This document shows, piece by piece, positions 17,383 to 26,409 of a stretch of DNA of 64,000 bases (position 1 is its first letter; every line of letters starts with the position of its first letter). The DNA is from Pseudoalteromonas sp. OOF1S-7. Its GTDB lineage: Bacteria; Pseudomonadota; Gammaproteobacteria; Enterobacterales; Alteromonadaceae. The stretch covers positions 1 to 64,000 of the forward strand of contig NZ_JAKRFZ010000025.1 of NCBI RefSeq assembly GCF_022347765.1. The letters are read 5' to 3'. The notes beneath the pieces were generated by a model, which saw only the letters and a program-made list of their open reading frames with translations, ran no database searches and was not told the origin of the DNA. The position numbers and the translations under genes are program-made.

Positions 17383-19391
17383 GTGATGTATTTGATCTGG
17401 TCTCCGACTTTTCGCCCAATGGCGATCAGCCTACCGCCATTGCCCAGTTGTGTGATGGATTAGAAGCAGGCCTGGCCCATCAGACCCTGTTGGGGGCGAC
17501 AGGTACAGGTAAAACCTTTACCATGGCCAATATTATCCATACCTTGAATCGGCCAACCATCATTATGGCGCACAATAAAACATTGGCCGCGCAGTTATAT
17601 GGTGAGATGAAAGAGTTTTTCCCTAATAACGCGGTTGAGTATTTTGTTTCTTACTACGACTATTATCAGCCCGAAGCCTATGTGGTCGCCAGTGACACCT
17701 TTATAGAAAAAGACGCGTCAATCAATGAACACATCGAGCAGATGCGTTTGTCGGCGACAAAAGCTTTGTTAGAGCGCCGCGACACCATCATAGTTGCGTC
17801 TGTATCGGCGATTTATGGCCTGGGCGACCCAGACTCATACATGAAAATGATGTTGCTACTGAAAGTGGGTGAAACCATGGAGCAACGAGCCATGCTCAGG
17901 CGTTTGGCGGAGCTTCAATATACCCGTAACGACATGGATTTTAGCCGTGGTACTTATCGGGTTCGGGGCGAAGTGATTGATATCTTCCCAGCAGAATCGG
18001 ATACCTATGCGATCCGGGTAGAAATGTTCGATGAAGAAATAGAGCGCATAAGCATGTTCGACCCGCTTACCGGTGCAGTCGAAAAACACTTAGTGCGCGC
18101 TACGATTTATCCTAAGACCCACTATGTGACACCACGCGAAAAAATCTTAGATGCGATTGAAAAAATCAAACTGGAGCTTAAGGAGCGTCGCAACAAATTG
18201 TTGACCGATAACCGCCTGGTTGAAGAGCAGCGGGTTGCGCAGCGCACGCAATACGACATTGAAATGATGACCGAACTGGGTTATTGCTCAGGTATTGAAA
18301 ACTACAGTCGTTATTTGTCTGGTCGTGCACCTGGCGAGCCGCCGCCAACCTTACTGGATTATTTGCCTGACGATGCGTTGATGATCATTGATGAGTCTCA
18401 TGTAACTGTGTCACAAATAGGTGCCATGTATAAAGGAGATCGCAGCCGAAAAGAAAACCTGGTGGAATACGGGTTTCGATTGCCCTCTGCAATGGACAAC
18501 CGTCCACTCAAATTCGAGGAATTCGAAGCGATAGCACCGCAGACAATTTATGTTTCGGCCACGCCAGGTGATTACGAAATCGAGCGTTCGAGCGGCGAAG
18601 TGGCAGAGCAGGTGATCCGTCCGACTGGATTGCTCGATCCCATATTGGAAGTGCGGCCTGTGGCGACTCAGGTTGATGATTTGCTCTCGGAAATCTATCA
18701 AAGAGTTGAACTCCGGGAGCGTGTATTGGTGACTACGCTGACTAAGCGCATGGCCGAAGATCTGACCGATTACCTCAATGATCATGATGTCCGGGTACGT
18801 TATTTACACTCGGATATTGATACCGTAGAGCGAATGGAAATTATCCGCGATCTGCGCAAAGGTGTTTTTGATGTGTTAGTTGGTATTAACTTATTGAGAG
18901 AGGGACTGGATATGCCCGAAGTGTCTTTGGTGGCGATCCTGGATGCGGACAAAGAAGGCTTTTTACGCTCGGCGCGCTCTCTGATCCAGACGATTGGTCG
19001 GGCAGCCCGGCACATCAATGGTAAAGCCATCTTGTATGGCGATGTGATCACTAAATCTATGCGTAAAGCCATTGATGAAACGGAGCGACGTCGTGCGATT
19101 CAGCATGCCTACAATGAGAAGCACGGTCTCAAACCTCAAGCCTTGGTTAAAAAGATCACTGATGTAATGGACTTAGGCGAAGAAGTGTCTTCTGAGCCAG
19201 CGGCTAAGGTTTCGAAAGCGCCGACCCAGCGAACGATTGCCAAGCAGGGCCAGAGTGTGGCTGAACTGACAGAGCAGATCAAGCAGCTGGAAGCCCAGAT
19301 GATGCAATATGCGCGGGAGTTGGAGTTTGAAAAAGCGGCGAGTATTCGTGATGAAGTGCAGATTTTGCAGCAGCAACTGTTACAGAGTTAA
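17379..19391 (+). CDS. uvrB: excinuclease ABC subunit B
   Basis: Nucleotide-excision repair helicase that loads onto damage with UvrA and recruits UvrC. Visible are Walker A GATGTGKT near residue 40, the damage-probing beta-hairpin YYDYYQPEAY, the DESH box, the helicase motif VLVGINLLREGLDMPEV and the C-terminal UvrC-binding UVR helix pair ending LQQQLLQS. The ATG at 17379 lies eight bases after AGGAG and overlaps the MATE stop. Length 670 aa (E. coli 673). An operon with a MATE exporter is unlike the E. coli setting. Confidence 0.98.
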   Translation: MSDVFDLVSDFSPNGDQPTAIAQLCDGLEAGLAHQTLLGATGTGKTFTMANIIHTLNRPTIIMAHNKTLAAQLYGEMKEFFPNNAVEYFVSYYDYYQPEAYVVASDTFIEKDASINEHIEQMRLSATKALLERRDTIIVASVSAIYGLGDPDSYMKMMLLLKVGETMEQRAMLRRLAELQYTRNDMDFSRGTYRVRGEVIDIFPAESDTYAIRVEMFDEEIERISMFDPLTGAVEKHLVRATIYPKTHYVTPREKILDAIEKIKLELKERRNKLLTDNRLVEEQRVAQRTQYDIEMMTELGYCSGIENYSRYLSGRAPGEPPPTLLDYLPDDALMIIDESHVTVSQIGAMYKGDRSRKENLVEYGFRLPSAMDNRPLKFEEFEAIAPQTIYVSATPGDYEIERSSGEVAEQVIRPTGLLDPILEVRPVATQVDDLLSEIYQRVELRERVLVTTLTKRMAEDLTDYLNDHDVRVRYLHSDIDTVERMEIIRDLRKGVFDVLVGINLLREGLDMPEVSLVAILDADKEGFLRSARSLIQTIGRAARHINGKAILYGDVITKSMRKAIDETERRRAIQHAYNEKHGLKPQALVKKITDVMDLGEEVSSEPAAKVSKAPTQRTIAKQGQSVAELTEQIKQLEAQMMQYARELEFEKAASIRDEVQILQQQLLQS

Positions 19392-19432
19392 CATTAAACG
19401 CGCAGCCATTGGCTGCGCGTTTAATGTTTTTG
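19391..19432 (+). terminator. rho-independent terminator of uvrB
   Basis: A perfect 17-bp stem (ACATTAAACGCGCAGCC and its complement, 3-base loop) is followed by TTTTTG. It starts at the uvrB stop codon and ends just before the convergent outer-membrane gene, for which it may also serve. Confidence 0.93.
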
Positions 19433-19434
19433 TT

Positions 19435-20031
19435 CTAGAAGCGGTAGCTGATACCCACACCCAGGCTTGAGGCATCAAGGTCACCCATATCCATATACTG
19501 GATAGCGGCATTAACTGACAGACCATTGTCCCAGTCGTATTGCCATCCTGCCTCAGCTAAAAAGCTAACGCCATCTTCCTCAACCATAGTCTTACCTTTG
19601 TAGCCAATCTCGTAATCATAGTAATGCGCACCAACTTTACCATACAAGTAATTGTTGTCTGTGAGCTGATACTGACCTTTTACCGCAAGCACCAGATTGT
19701 CATAATCCAATTCGTTTGCGCCGATTTCAAATAGTGCTTTGTCATTGCGTGTACAGGTAAATTTGTCGTCGTTGTCGTCTCTGCATTTCCATTCATCTGC
19801 TTCCATACCTGTATTGATACCGGCTTCCAGCGCCCAGGTAGAATCAAATTGATAGTTATAGTAGGCATAGACATGCGTAACGCCATCCCCATCCTGATCT
19901 GAGTTCTTATAAGAGGCACTGCCGCCGAATAGCTGAGCACCTACGCGGTGTTGTTCATCCTGTTGTGCAGCCTGTGTCGCGAAAGAGGCTGAAACTGCAA
20001 AAACGAGTGAGAGGAGAGATAAAGATTTCAT
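19435..20031 (-). CDS. small outer-membrane beta-barrel protein
   Basis: The 198-residue product has a signal peptide (cut after about ATQAA) and then alternating beta strands rich in Tyr, Gly and Asp, ending in the outer-membrane C-terminal signature SYRF. Length fits an eight-stranded barrel of the OmpA/OmpX type. Two cysteines (WKC...FTC) in a surface-loop-like acidic segment could form a disulfide. I prefer the ATG at 20031, which has GGA at a workable distance; an ATG at 20040 lies directly against that GGA. Function unknown. Confidence 0.8.
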   Translation of the reverse strand: MKSLSLLSLVFAVSASFATQAAQQDEQHRVGAQLFGGSASYKNSDQDGDGVTHVYAYYNYQFDSTWALEAGINTGMEADEWKCRDDNDDKFTCTRNDKALFEIGANELDYDNLVLAVKGQYQLTDNNYLYGKVGAHYYDYEIGYKGKTMVEEDGVSFLAEAGWQYDWDNGLSVNAAIQYMDMGDLDASSLGVGISYRF

Positions 20032-20152
20032 TGCTGTCATTCCGTTTGATTAACTTGCCAACAAGTTTATGCAGACTCCTTGTGAGAGTCTGTTTGGGGC
20101 CTGTCATAAAGTGTAAGCGCATGTAGAGTGAATGTGAGTAAAGATTAATGGA

Positions 20153-20989
20153 TTAATCAACGAGTTGGATGGCATCACAGAGAGCGTGTAATTCAATTTC
20201 ATTGATTGGATTGGCGGCAGTATTGCTTCTGATCAGCACCACTTCAATGGCTGGCAGAGAAGGTAAGTCAGAATGTGTAATGATATCCAGGCCCTGTGCA
20301 CTGCTTCTTGCCAATGCCCCTACTGCCAACCTGGCTCTTACCAGTGCACGCAAAGCTGAAGCGCTGCCACAGTTTGCGATGACTTTAAAGGGTCGCTCCT
20401 GTTTCATTAGTCCTTCGGTGGCTGCCTGATGAAAGCGACAGTCGCGCTGAAATATAGCCAGGGGTAATGGTGATATTGGCTGCAATGTTCCAACCCAGAC
20501 ACCTTGGTCATGGAACAAGAGTAGGCCTTCCTCAGAGCCGGGACTGCGGGTGATGATGCCTAAATCCAGCTCCCCCTGGTCCAGTGCATCTTTTACTCGG
20601 TTACTGGACATACAGTGAATCTCCAGTTCCAGGTTTGGCCAGTGTTGATGTAGTTGTTTGACAAGCTTGGGTAAAATAGTGTCCGCGTAATCGTCAGGAC
20701 ACCCTATTCTGAGCAGTGTGGTGCGTTCGCTATAACGCATGTGTGCCAGGGTATCATCGTGTAAGCGCACCAGTTGCCTGGCATATCGCATGAAAGTGTG
20801 TCCGTCCTGGGTCAGATGTAGCGTACGGCCGGATTTTTCAAATAAGGGCCTACCCACGTCCTGCTGGAGCTTTTTCATCTGCATACTGATTGCTGATTGC
20901 GTCCGGTGTAGTTGACTGGCCGCTCGGGTAAAACTGCCATTTTCGACACAGGCGATAAAACTGCGCAGAGATTCTATGTCCATATTCAT
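20153..20989 (-). CDS. LysR-type transcriptional regulator
   Basis: An N-terminal winged helix (residues 4-64, AASQLHRTQSAISMQMKKLQ is the recognition region) and a periplasmic-binding-protein-like effector domain from about residue 90. The product is 278 aa, slightly short for the family. It is divergent from the downstream glutathione transferase gene, with 104 bases between the starts, so that gene is a plausible target. The effector cannot be inferred. Confidence 0.9.
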   Translation of the reverse strand: MNMDIESLRSFIACVENGSFTRAASQLHRTQSAISMQMKKLQQDVGRPLFEKSGRTLHLTQDGHTFMRYARQLVRLHDDTLAHMRYSERTTLLRIGCPDDYADTILPKLVKQLHQHWPNLELEIHCMSSNRVKDALDQGELDLGIITRSPGSEEGLLLFHDQGVWVGTLQPISPLPLAIFQRDCRFHQAATEGLMKQERPFKVIANCGSASALRALVRARLAVGALARSSAQGLDIITHSDLPSLPAIEVVLIRSNTAANPINEIELHALCDAIQLVD

Positions 20990-21093
20990 AAGAGTTACTG
21001 ATATTTGGTATCAGAATTATCCGCTGGTTCGAATCGAAAAAGCAACCTAAAGTGGAGTTGCTAACAAAAACAGACAATGGATAAAGGATAAAT

Positions 21094-21750
21094 ATGAAAC
21101 TCTATATTGGCAACAAAAACTACTCGACCTGGTCACTAAGAGCTTGGTTACTTATTGAAAGATATAAACTAAACTTTGAGGAAGTGCCACTCAAGTTGGA
21201 GACTGAGGCCTTTTATCAGGCACTATCCGGGCTTAGCCCCACACATAAAGTGCCTTTACTTGTGGATGGTGATTTAGTCGTCTGGGAATCTTTGGCAATC
21301 TGTGAATACATCAATGATGTTTATCTTTCAGGGGAGGCCTGGCCTAGCTGCCCTAAATTGCGTGCCAGAGCGCGGGCGTTGAGTGCTGAAATGCACAGTG
21401 GCTTTTTGGCACTCAGAGCAGAAATGCCAATGAATATCAGGGCGAAACGATGCGTGCAATTATCGGCTGCTGCACAAAAAGACCTTGCCAGGATCGGTCA
21501 AATTTGGGACGAGCAGTTAGGCGAGTTTGCTGCACAAGGTGGCTGGCTATTTGGCAGCTGGAGTATCGTCGATGCCATGTTTGCGCCAGTTGCGATACGC
21601 TTCATGACCTATGGGGTTGAACTCGGGCCACGAGTAAAAGCCTATATGGATAAAGTGGCGGCGTGTCCCGCGATGCAAAAGTGGTATGCCGATGCATTGC
21701 TTGAAAAGGACATTGTTCCCAGTGATGAAGCTGGTGTGCCATGTCAGTAA
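21094..21750 (+). CDS. glutathione S-transferase family protein
   Basis: A 218-residue cytosolic protein with a thioredoxin-like N-domain: KLYIGNKNYSTWSLRAWLL carries the likely catalytic Ser/Thr, and HKVPLLVDGD plus WESLAICEYI form the glutathione site (cis-Pro and Glu-Ser). The C-terminal helical domain includes GSWSIVDAMFAPVA, the conserved folding box. The N-terminal sequence resembles bacterial YfcF-type enzymes. Divergent from the LysR gene upstream, which may control it. Probably conjugates or reduces electrophiles; substrate unknown. Confidence 0.9.
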   Translation: MKLYIGNKNYSTWSLRAWLLIERYKLNFEEVPLKLETEAFYQALSGLSPTHKVPLLVDGDLVVWESLAICEYINDVYLSGEAWPSCPKLRARARALSAEMHSGFLALRAEMPMNIRAKRCVQLSAAAQKDLARIGQIWDEQLGEFAAQGGWLFGSWSIVDAMFAPVAIRFMTYGVELGPRVKAYMDKVAACPAMQKWYADALLEKDIVPSDEAGVPCQ

Positions 21751-21853
21751 TCTGACTCCTTTTTTCGTATGCCGGTGTGATCTGCACATTGCATCCTTAT
21801 TTTAGTAATATACTTATTGTTGTGTATTATTTAATAAGTAACAGAAGCGACAC

Positions 21854-22330
21854 ATGCTTACTCCGGTTGATACTCATAACTTGTCTGTTTATCTGAATCT
21901 GGCTCAGGCTTACGAGGCTGAGTTTTCGGTACTAACCGATAAAAGCCCAGGTGCGGATGGTCTATTCGCATTAGATACCTTATTAGAGGGCAGGGTGACA
22001 GGTTATTTATGGTATGAAAACGAAACACCAGTCGGGCTTGCGGCGATTGCGCAGCATCAGGAAGATGAATTCGAGGTGTGTGAGTTTTACATTGTGCCGC
22101 GATACCGTAAAGCAGGGTTCGGGGCCCGGTTTGCCCAGGCTATTTGGGCTCAGCTGCCTGGCCTTTGGACCATTAAGCAGATCGCGGGTGCACAGTATGC
22201 TACACAATTCTGGCGCAGAACAATCGCGTCTGCCGGCATAAAAAATATGAAAGAAGACATCTATCAAGACCCTTTTTGGGGCACTGTGACTCGTCAGCAG
22301 CTCCGCACTGATAACACGGTAGCGGGTTAA
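21854..22330 (+). CDS. GNAT family N-acetyltransferase
   Basis: A 158-residue product with the GNAT core: FEVCEFYIVPRYRKAGFGARFAQAIW holds the acetyl-CoA binding motif (R-x-x-G-x-G/A type, here RKAGFGAR). The N-terminal part resembles small acetyltransferases of unknown substrate. It stands between the GST gene and a convergent alcohol dehydrogenase gene, 11 bases from the latter's stop. Confidence 0.85.
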   Translation: MLTPVDTHNLSVYLNLAQAYEAEFSVLTDKSPGADGLFALDTLLEGRVTGYLWYENETPVGLAAIAQHQEDEFEVCEFYIVPRYRKAGFGARFAQAIWAQLPGLWTIKQIAGAQYATQFWRRTIASAGIKNMKEDIYQDPFWGTVTRQQLRTDNTVAG

Positions 22331-22341
22331 CTTTCCCCAGA

Positions 22342-23538
22342 TCAGGCCCGGATCTGGGTCAGTATGTGCTGGCAATCCGGAAGTGCCATAAAGTGCGGTA
22401 CCGGGTAGTCGGGATGTGCCTCATCGAGAGCCATGGCTGCCAGAGACTGAATGTCGTCGCTGAGCACCTCATTTAACTGAGTCTGAATGTTCAGCTGAAT
22501 CAGTAAATGGGTGATATGGGAGATGAAGTCTTGCGCCTGTTGCTCAACGGGGTAATCCAGTGAAGTCAGGCTACAATGACGGGCGATCATTGCTAGCTGA
22601 GGGTGTATTCTGCTGCCATACCAATGCAGCACAGGTAATAGTAGTACGGCATTGGCCAGGCCATGTGGGGTGCCATATCTGGCAGTAAGCTGATGTGAAA
22701 TGGCATGAATATAGCCTACGGAAGTTCGGGTGAATGCCTGTCCAGCTAAAAACGAGGCATACAATAGCTTTTCTCTGGCATCCAGGTCCTGGCCATGCTG
22801 ATAAGCGATTGGCAAATGAGTAAATATGAGAGCACACGCCTCAAGTGCCTTGCGATTGGTATGTTCAGTGGCGTTAATACTCAATATGGCCTCTATGGCA
22901 TGGGTCAGTGCATCTATGGCGGTGGCCGCTGTGATCTTTGCAGGTAAGGTTGTGGTAAGCTGACTGAGTAAAACCGCACGCTGAGGAACCAAACAAAAAT
23001 CAGCCGCTGCGAGCTTTTTATTCTGTTTATCGTCGTTAAACACCGCTACAACGGTGGTTTCTGAGCCTGTGCCAGCAGTCGTTGGTATCGCAATATTTGG
23101 CGGCAGTGTTTTAAATACCTTAAACAAGCCAGAAAAGGCATCGACTGAACGGTGTGGCCTGACAACACGGGCGCCAATTAATTTTCCAGCATCCAGCACA
23201 GATCCCCCGCCAACACTGACAATGGCTTCACAACGGTGTGTATTGTAAACCTGATATCCCTGTTCAATGTTCGTTATTGTCGGGTTGGCCTGCACCTGAT
23301 CATACACCACGGGAGACAAGTTTCGGGCGCGCAATGCTTCGAGCACCGGTTTAATGACCTGCAGTTCGTTTAACACTTTGTCAGTGACAACCATAACCTG
23401 AGTATCAGCTGGCAAAGACAAGTCGAGAATGGCATCGTCCAGTCCTTGTTTTCCCTGATACAGCCGAGGTTCTGGAATACCGATAAATCTGACAATCGAT
23501 TTCAGTAAAAAATGATAACAACGGTAGAGAAGGTACAT
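22342..23538 (-). CDS. iron-containing alcohol dehydrogenase
   Basis: Group III (Fe) NAD(P)-dependent alcohol dehydrogenase of 398 residues. The nucleotide loop VSVGGGSVLDAGKLIGA and the conserved PTTAGTGSETT are clear. Metal ligands are expected in DALTHAIEAILS (Asp and His), YIHAISHQL and YGTPHGLANAVLL, all present. The short hydrophobic N-terminus (MYLLYRCYHFLLKS) precedes the usual fold and is seen in some members. Substrate is not predictable. Monocistronic, convergent to the GNAT gene. Confidence 0.92.
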   Translation of the reverse strand: MYLLYRCYHFLLKSIVRFIGIPEPRLYQGKQGLDDAILDLSLPADTQVMVVTDKVLNELQVIKPVLEALRARNLSPVVYDQVQANPTITNIEQGYQVYNTHRCEAIVSVGGGSVLDAGKLIGARVVRPHRSVDAFSGLFKVFKTLPPNIAIPTTAGTGSETTVVAVFNDDKQNKKLAAADFCLVPQRAVLLSQLTTTLPAKITAATAIDALTHAIEAILSINATEHTNRKALEACALIFTHLPIAYQHGQDLDAREKLLYASFLAGQAFTRTSVGYIHAISHQLTARYGTPHGLANAVLLLPVLHWYGSRIHPQLAMIARHCSLTSLDYPVEQQAQDFISHITHLLIQLNIQTQLNEVLSDDIQSLAAMALDEAHPDYPVPHFMALPDCQHILTQIRA

Positions 23539-23683
23539 TGCTTGAACTGCTCAGTGATGATTTATTGCACAAAAGCATAGCTGAAGGTATCAGGAAATAG
23601 CAAAGTTTTAGTGGCAGGTGACTGAATTTTAGAAACTTTAGAAGGGAGTGAGCCAGCAGATACTGGCTCATGCGAAAAGGCGA

Positions 23684-24043
23684 TTAGACAACGCCACGCG
23701 GTAGGCGGCAATCATGGTCCTTTTCTGCCAGCTCAATGATCCACGCTTCTTCAGCGGTATAGCCATCGTCATTGGCTTTAACAACCGAGAATGGCGCTGC
23801 TTTTTTAACAGCAGGCGCTGCGGCCTTCTTTGTTGCTTTTTTCTTTGGCGCAGGTTGTTCTGTCGCGGCTGCTCCTGAAGTTAGCGCTTCGGTCAAAGCC
23901 GCTACATCTGCCAGACGCATATTTTTACCGCCGTCAATGCTGTACCAACCAGGCTTAGTGGTGATCTCTGGCTTTTTGCCGTGGGCGGCTTCATATGCGG
24001 CTTCAAATGCACTTAAAACTTCAGTTTTATCTAGTTTACTCAT
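23684..24043 (-). CDS. small Ala/Lys-rich protein, unknown function
   Basis: A 119-residue protein in three parts: an N-terminal globular piece (to about residue 60, with KPGWYSIDGGKNMRLADVAALTEA), a lysine/alanine/proline-rich linker resembling histone H1 tails (PAPKKKATKKAAAPAVKKAAP), and a short acidic C-terminus with EEAWIIELAEKDHDCRLP. The linker suggests DNA or RNA binding, but I do not recognise the family. GGGA is placed before the ATG. Monocistronic. Confidence 0.75.
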   Translation of the reverse strand: MSKLDKTEVLSAFEAAYEAAHGKKPEITTKPGWYSIDGGKNMRLADVAALTEALTSGAAATEQPAPKKKATKKAAAPAVKKAAPFSVVKANDDGYTAEEAWIIELAEKDHDCRLPRGVV

Positions 24044-24201
24044 CGTAAATCCCAGTCGTGTTATACGCGGATACGCAGGTTAAGATTAAACGATATTTAT
24101 ACCTATTTTTGAGGTATTTTTCAATTTTTTGCGCTTTTAAGCTCTGATTCATCGCAAATCTGTACTTGATTCGGTGCAAGGTGTCCGACTTTTGGACTAG
24201 T

Positions 24202-24966
24202 TTATAATGCCTGTGGGTCAATCATGCGGCGCAGCGCAATCCACTGTTGCCCCAGCACTTCATGCGCGTAGGTGGTGACGGCTTTTAATACATCTGCGCT
24301 TGCAATAAAGCGCCGATATTCCGGCGAGTTTGTGAAGCTGTAAAATTGTACAGGTGCTGCAATCGTATCTATACCCTGAGCGGCGAACAGGTCCTGAGCG
24401 CGCGCCATATGGCTGGCAGATGTGACTAGTGCTACTTTACTGTCAACCAGTTTGGTAGCGAGCAGCAATGCTTCATCGGCAGTATCTCTGGCTTTTGGGT
24501 TTTGGATTATTTTATTTGCTGGCGTGCCTAGTGCAATGGCAGTGTCGGCCATCAGTTTGCTACTGGTAGTTTTATTGTATCCAGCCCCTGAAACAATCAA
24601 GTAGGCTCGCGGGTACTGACGACTGAGTCTGAGGCCTTCAGTGAGACGAGATAATGCGCACCCGGATAGCTGCATATTGGCTGTCAGTCTGGCATTCGGG
24701 CTAAGACCACACCCCAGCACAACGATATAGTCCACCTCCTGGTGCTTTTTAATGGCGAAGGGTCGCAACTTTGCCTCAGCGGGACTTATCAATTTGTCAG
24801 CAACAAAAGGCGTGCTGACTGCCCAGAGGCATAGCGTGAACAGCCAACTGAGCATGTAAGATGTCCGATTCGTTTTCGCAATAAACAGTAAAGCAAGCGC
24901 AAGTAATAACAACGTCAATGGTAAGGGCATCAGCAGTGAGCCAATGACCTTTTTTATCTCAAACAT
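24202..24966 (-). CDS. ElyC/SanA/YdcF family envelope protein (DUF218)
   Basis: Two N-terminal membrane helices (about residues 10-50) and a DUF218 domain. Family motifs are DYIVVLGCGL, the segment LSRLTEGLRL, YLIVSGAG, DTADEALLLA and VALVTSASHMARA. The overall layout (254 aa with two helices) is that of ElyC, which affects peptidoglycan assembly and undecaprenyl-phosphate use in E. coli; YdcF and SanA are soluble or single-helix relatives. Downstream of metR on the same strand, with 83 bases between. Confidence 0.85.
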   Translation of the reverse strand: MFEIKKVIGSLLMPLPLTLLLLALALLFIAKTNRTSYMLSWLFTLCLWAVSTPFVADKLISPAEAKLRPFAIKKHQEVDYIVVLGCGLSPNARLTANMQLSGCALSRLTEGLRLSRQYPRAYLIVSGAGYNKTTSSKLMADTAIALGTPANKIIQNPKARDTADEALLLATKLVDSKVALVTSASHMARAQDLFAAQGIDTIAAPVQFYSFTNSPEYRRFIASADVLKAVTTYAHEVLGQQWIALRRMIDPQAL

Positions 24967-25049
24967 AAAAATTGTCCGTTTACTTAGTTTGTGCTTAGTT
25001 TACTCCTATTGTCCGGTAATTGCTTAATGTAAATCCGGTGTTCTGCTGA

Positions 25050-25940
25050 TTACCGGCTCACTGATTGCTTGCACGTGTTCAGGAAGTGCCGGTATACCGG
25101 GTTATCCCTCATATTCTTTTTCATTGCCAGATACATAGGGCGGCTCAATCCAAGTGCACCCAGCGGTATGGACTTGATCAGCCCCTGGCTTTCGTATGGG
25201 GTAACCAGCCAGTCAGGCAGGGCTGCGACACCCATTCCAGCACTAACTAATTGAAAGATCAATAATCCCTGGTCGACGGTTTTCAGTGTACCGTCAAAGC
25301 GAGCGTTTTGGATGAAGTGTTTAAAAATATCCTGACGCTCTTTGGGGATAGGGTAAGAAATGATGGTTTCGTCTTTCAGGTCAAGTGCCGTGACATAGGC
25401 CTTTTTAGCAAGCTCATGATCGGGCGCTACTATCAGTTTCAGCTTAAAGTCAAAGATATGGGCATACTCAACCTGATCTGGTTCTCGAATATCGGAAGTC
25501 AGAACCAGGTCGAGTTCATCGCTAAGCAATTCCGGAATGGCGTCGTAGCTAAAACCGCGTTCATAATCGACTTTAATGTCGGGCCAGAAATTATTGAATT
25601 CTTTGATAGTCGGCAGTAACCAGTGGAAGCAGGCGTGGCACTCAACACTGAGTCGCAGCTGTGAGATAGGCTGATTCAGGCTTTCTTTTAGGCGGCATTT
25701 GGTAGCTTCCACTTTAGGTAATACATCACTGGCCAGCTCTAACAACAGCATACCTTGGGGAGTGAACCGTACAGGCTGGGTCTTTCGCTCAAATAACTGG
25801 CAATCCAGTTTGTTTTCCAGGTCTTTGATTTGGTGAGAGAGTGCTGACTGAGTGAGGAATAACTCACGCGCTGTATTGACCAGTGATCCGGTTTCTTTCA
25901 GGGTCGCTATGGTTTTCAAGTGCTTTATATCTATCATCAT
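25050..25940 (-). CDS. metR: MetR-like LysR regulator of methionine biosynthesis
   Basis: The sequence follows MetR closely: HLKTIATLKETGSLVNTA, the helix region QSALSHQIKDLE, VECHACFHWLLPTIKEF, DLVLTSDI and FDFKLKLIVAPDHELA all correspond to E. coli MetR blocks. MetR uses homocysteine as co-activator for metE/metH. The effector domain and length (about 296 aa) are usual. Starts at ATG 25940 (GAGA upstream) or ATG 25937; a TTG at 25946 is also open. No met structural gene is visible in the window next to it. Confidence 0.85.
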   Translation of the reverse strand: MMIDIKHLKTIATLKETGSLVNTARELFLTQSALSHQIKDLENKLDCQLFERKTQPVRFTPQGMLLLELASDVLPKVEATKCRLKESLNQPISQLRLSVECHACFHWLLPTIKEFNNFWPDIKVDYERGFSYDAIPELLSDELDLVLTSDIREPDQVEYAHIFDFKLKLIVAPDHELAKKAYVTALDLKDETIISYPIPKERQDIFKHFIQNARFDGTLKTVDQGLLIFQLVSAGMGVAALPDWLVTPYESQGLIKSIPLGALGLSRPMYLAMKKNMRDNPVYRHFLNTCKQSVSR

Positions 25941-25946
25941 CAACAA

Positions 25947-26409
25947 ATCTCATTCTAAACGTGAGTAAAACTCAGATTACACCCATATTACGCTGTGAAT
26001 CCTAGCTATTCAACGTCTAGACGTCTATAAATCCAGCAGCGATTGACTAAATATTTACAAAATTACTATAGCACTATTTTTGACAGCGTTGTCATTCTTT
26101 ATTTGACTTTTTTTAAAAAAATTACAATTTAATTTTACTCAAGTTGCATATGAGGGCGCATCAATGAGGAAAATTCAGGTCCGTTTTCGCATTTGACCGT
26201 CTTAGTCTCAGCAGAAATCATATGGGTCAACACGGTGTGCTCACCGTCAGCGGTTGAGTATTGCGGGTGTACTTCCTGTCAGTCCGTTTGCATGAACACA
26301 GGGTGACTGAACTCACTATGACTGTGCTTCAATCATTTATTGCTGAAATGGCTAACCAGCACAGAGCGGAACGGACGTGTCTGTTTTGACCCTGGCGCAT
26401 TGCGCTTCT
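25947..26409. other. intergenic region upstream of metR, no gene recognised
   Basis: These 463 bases separate two minus-strand genes. The part next to metR (25947-26150) is AT-rich and should contain its promoter. The rest (26150-26409) has ordinary base composition but only tiny open frames (10 to 23 codons), so it may be a gene remnant. I found no clear terminator or RNA. Confidence 0.4.

Noticed and set aside
22336..22358. Hairpin between the GNAT and alcohol dehydrogenase genes as terminator
   Set aside because: The stem overlaps coding sequence and there is no T-run on either strand.
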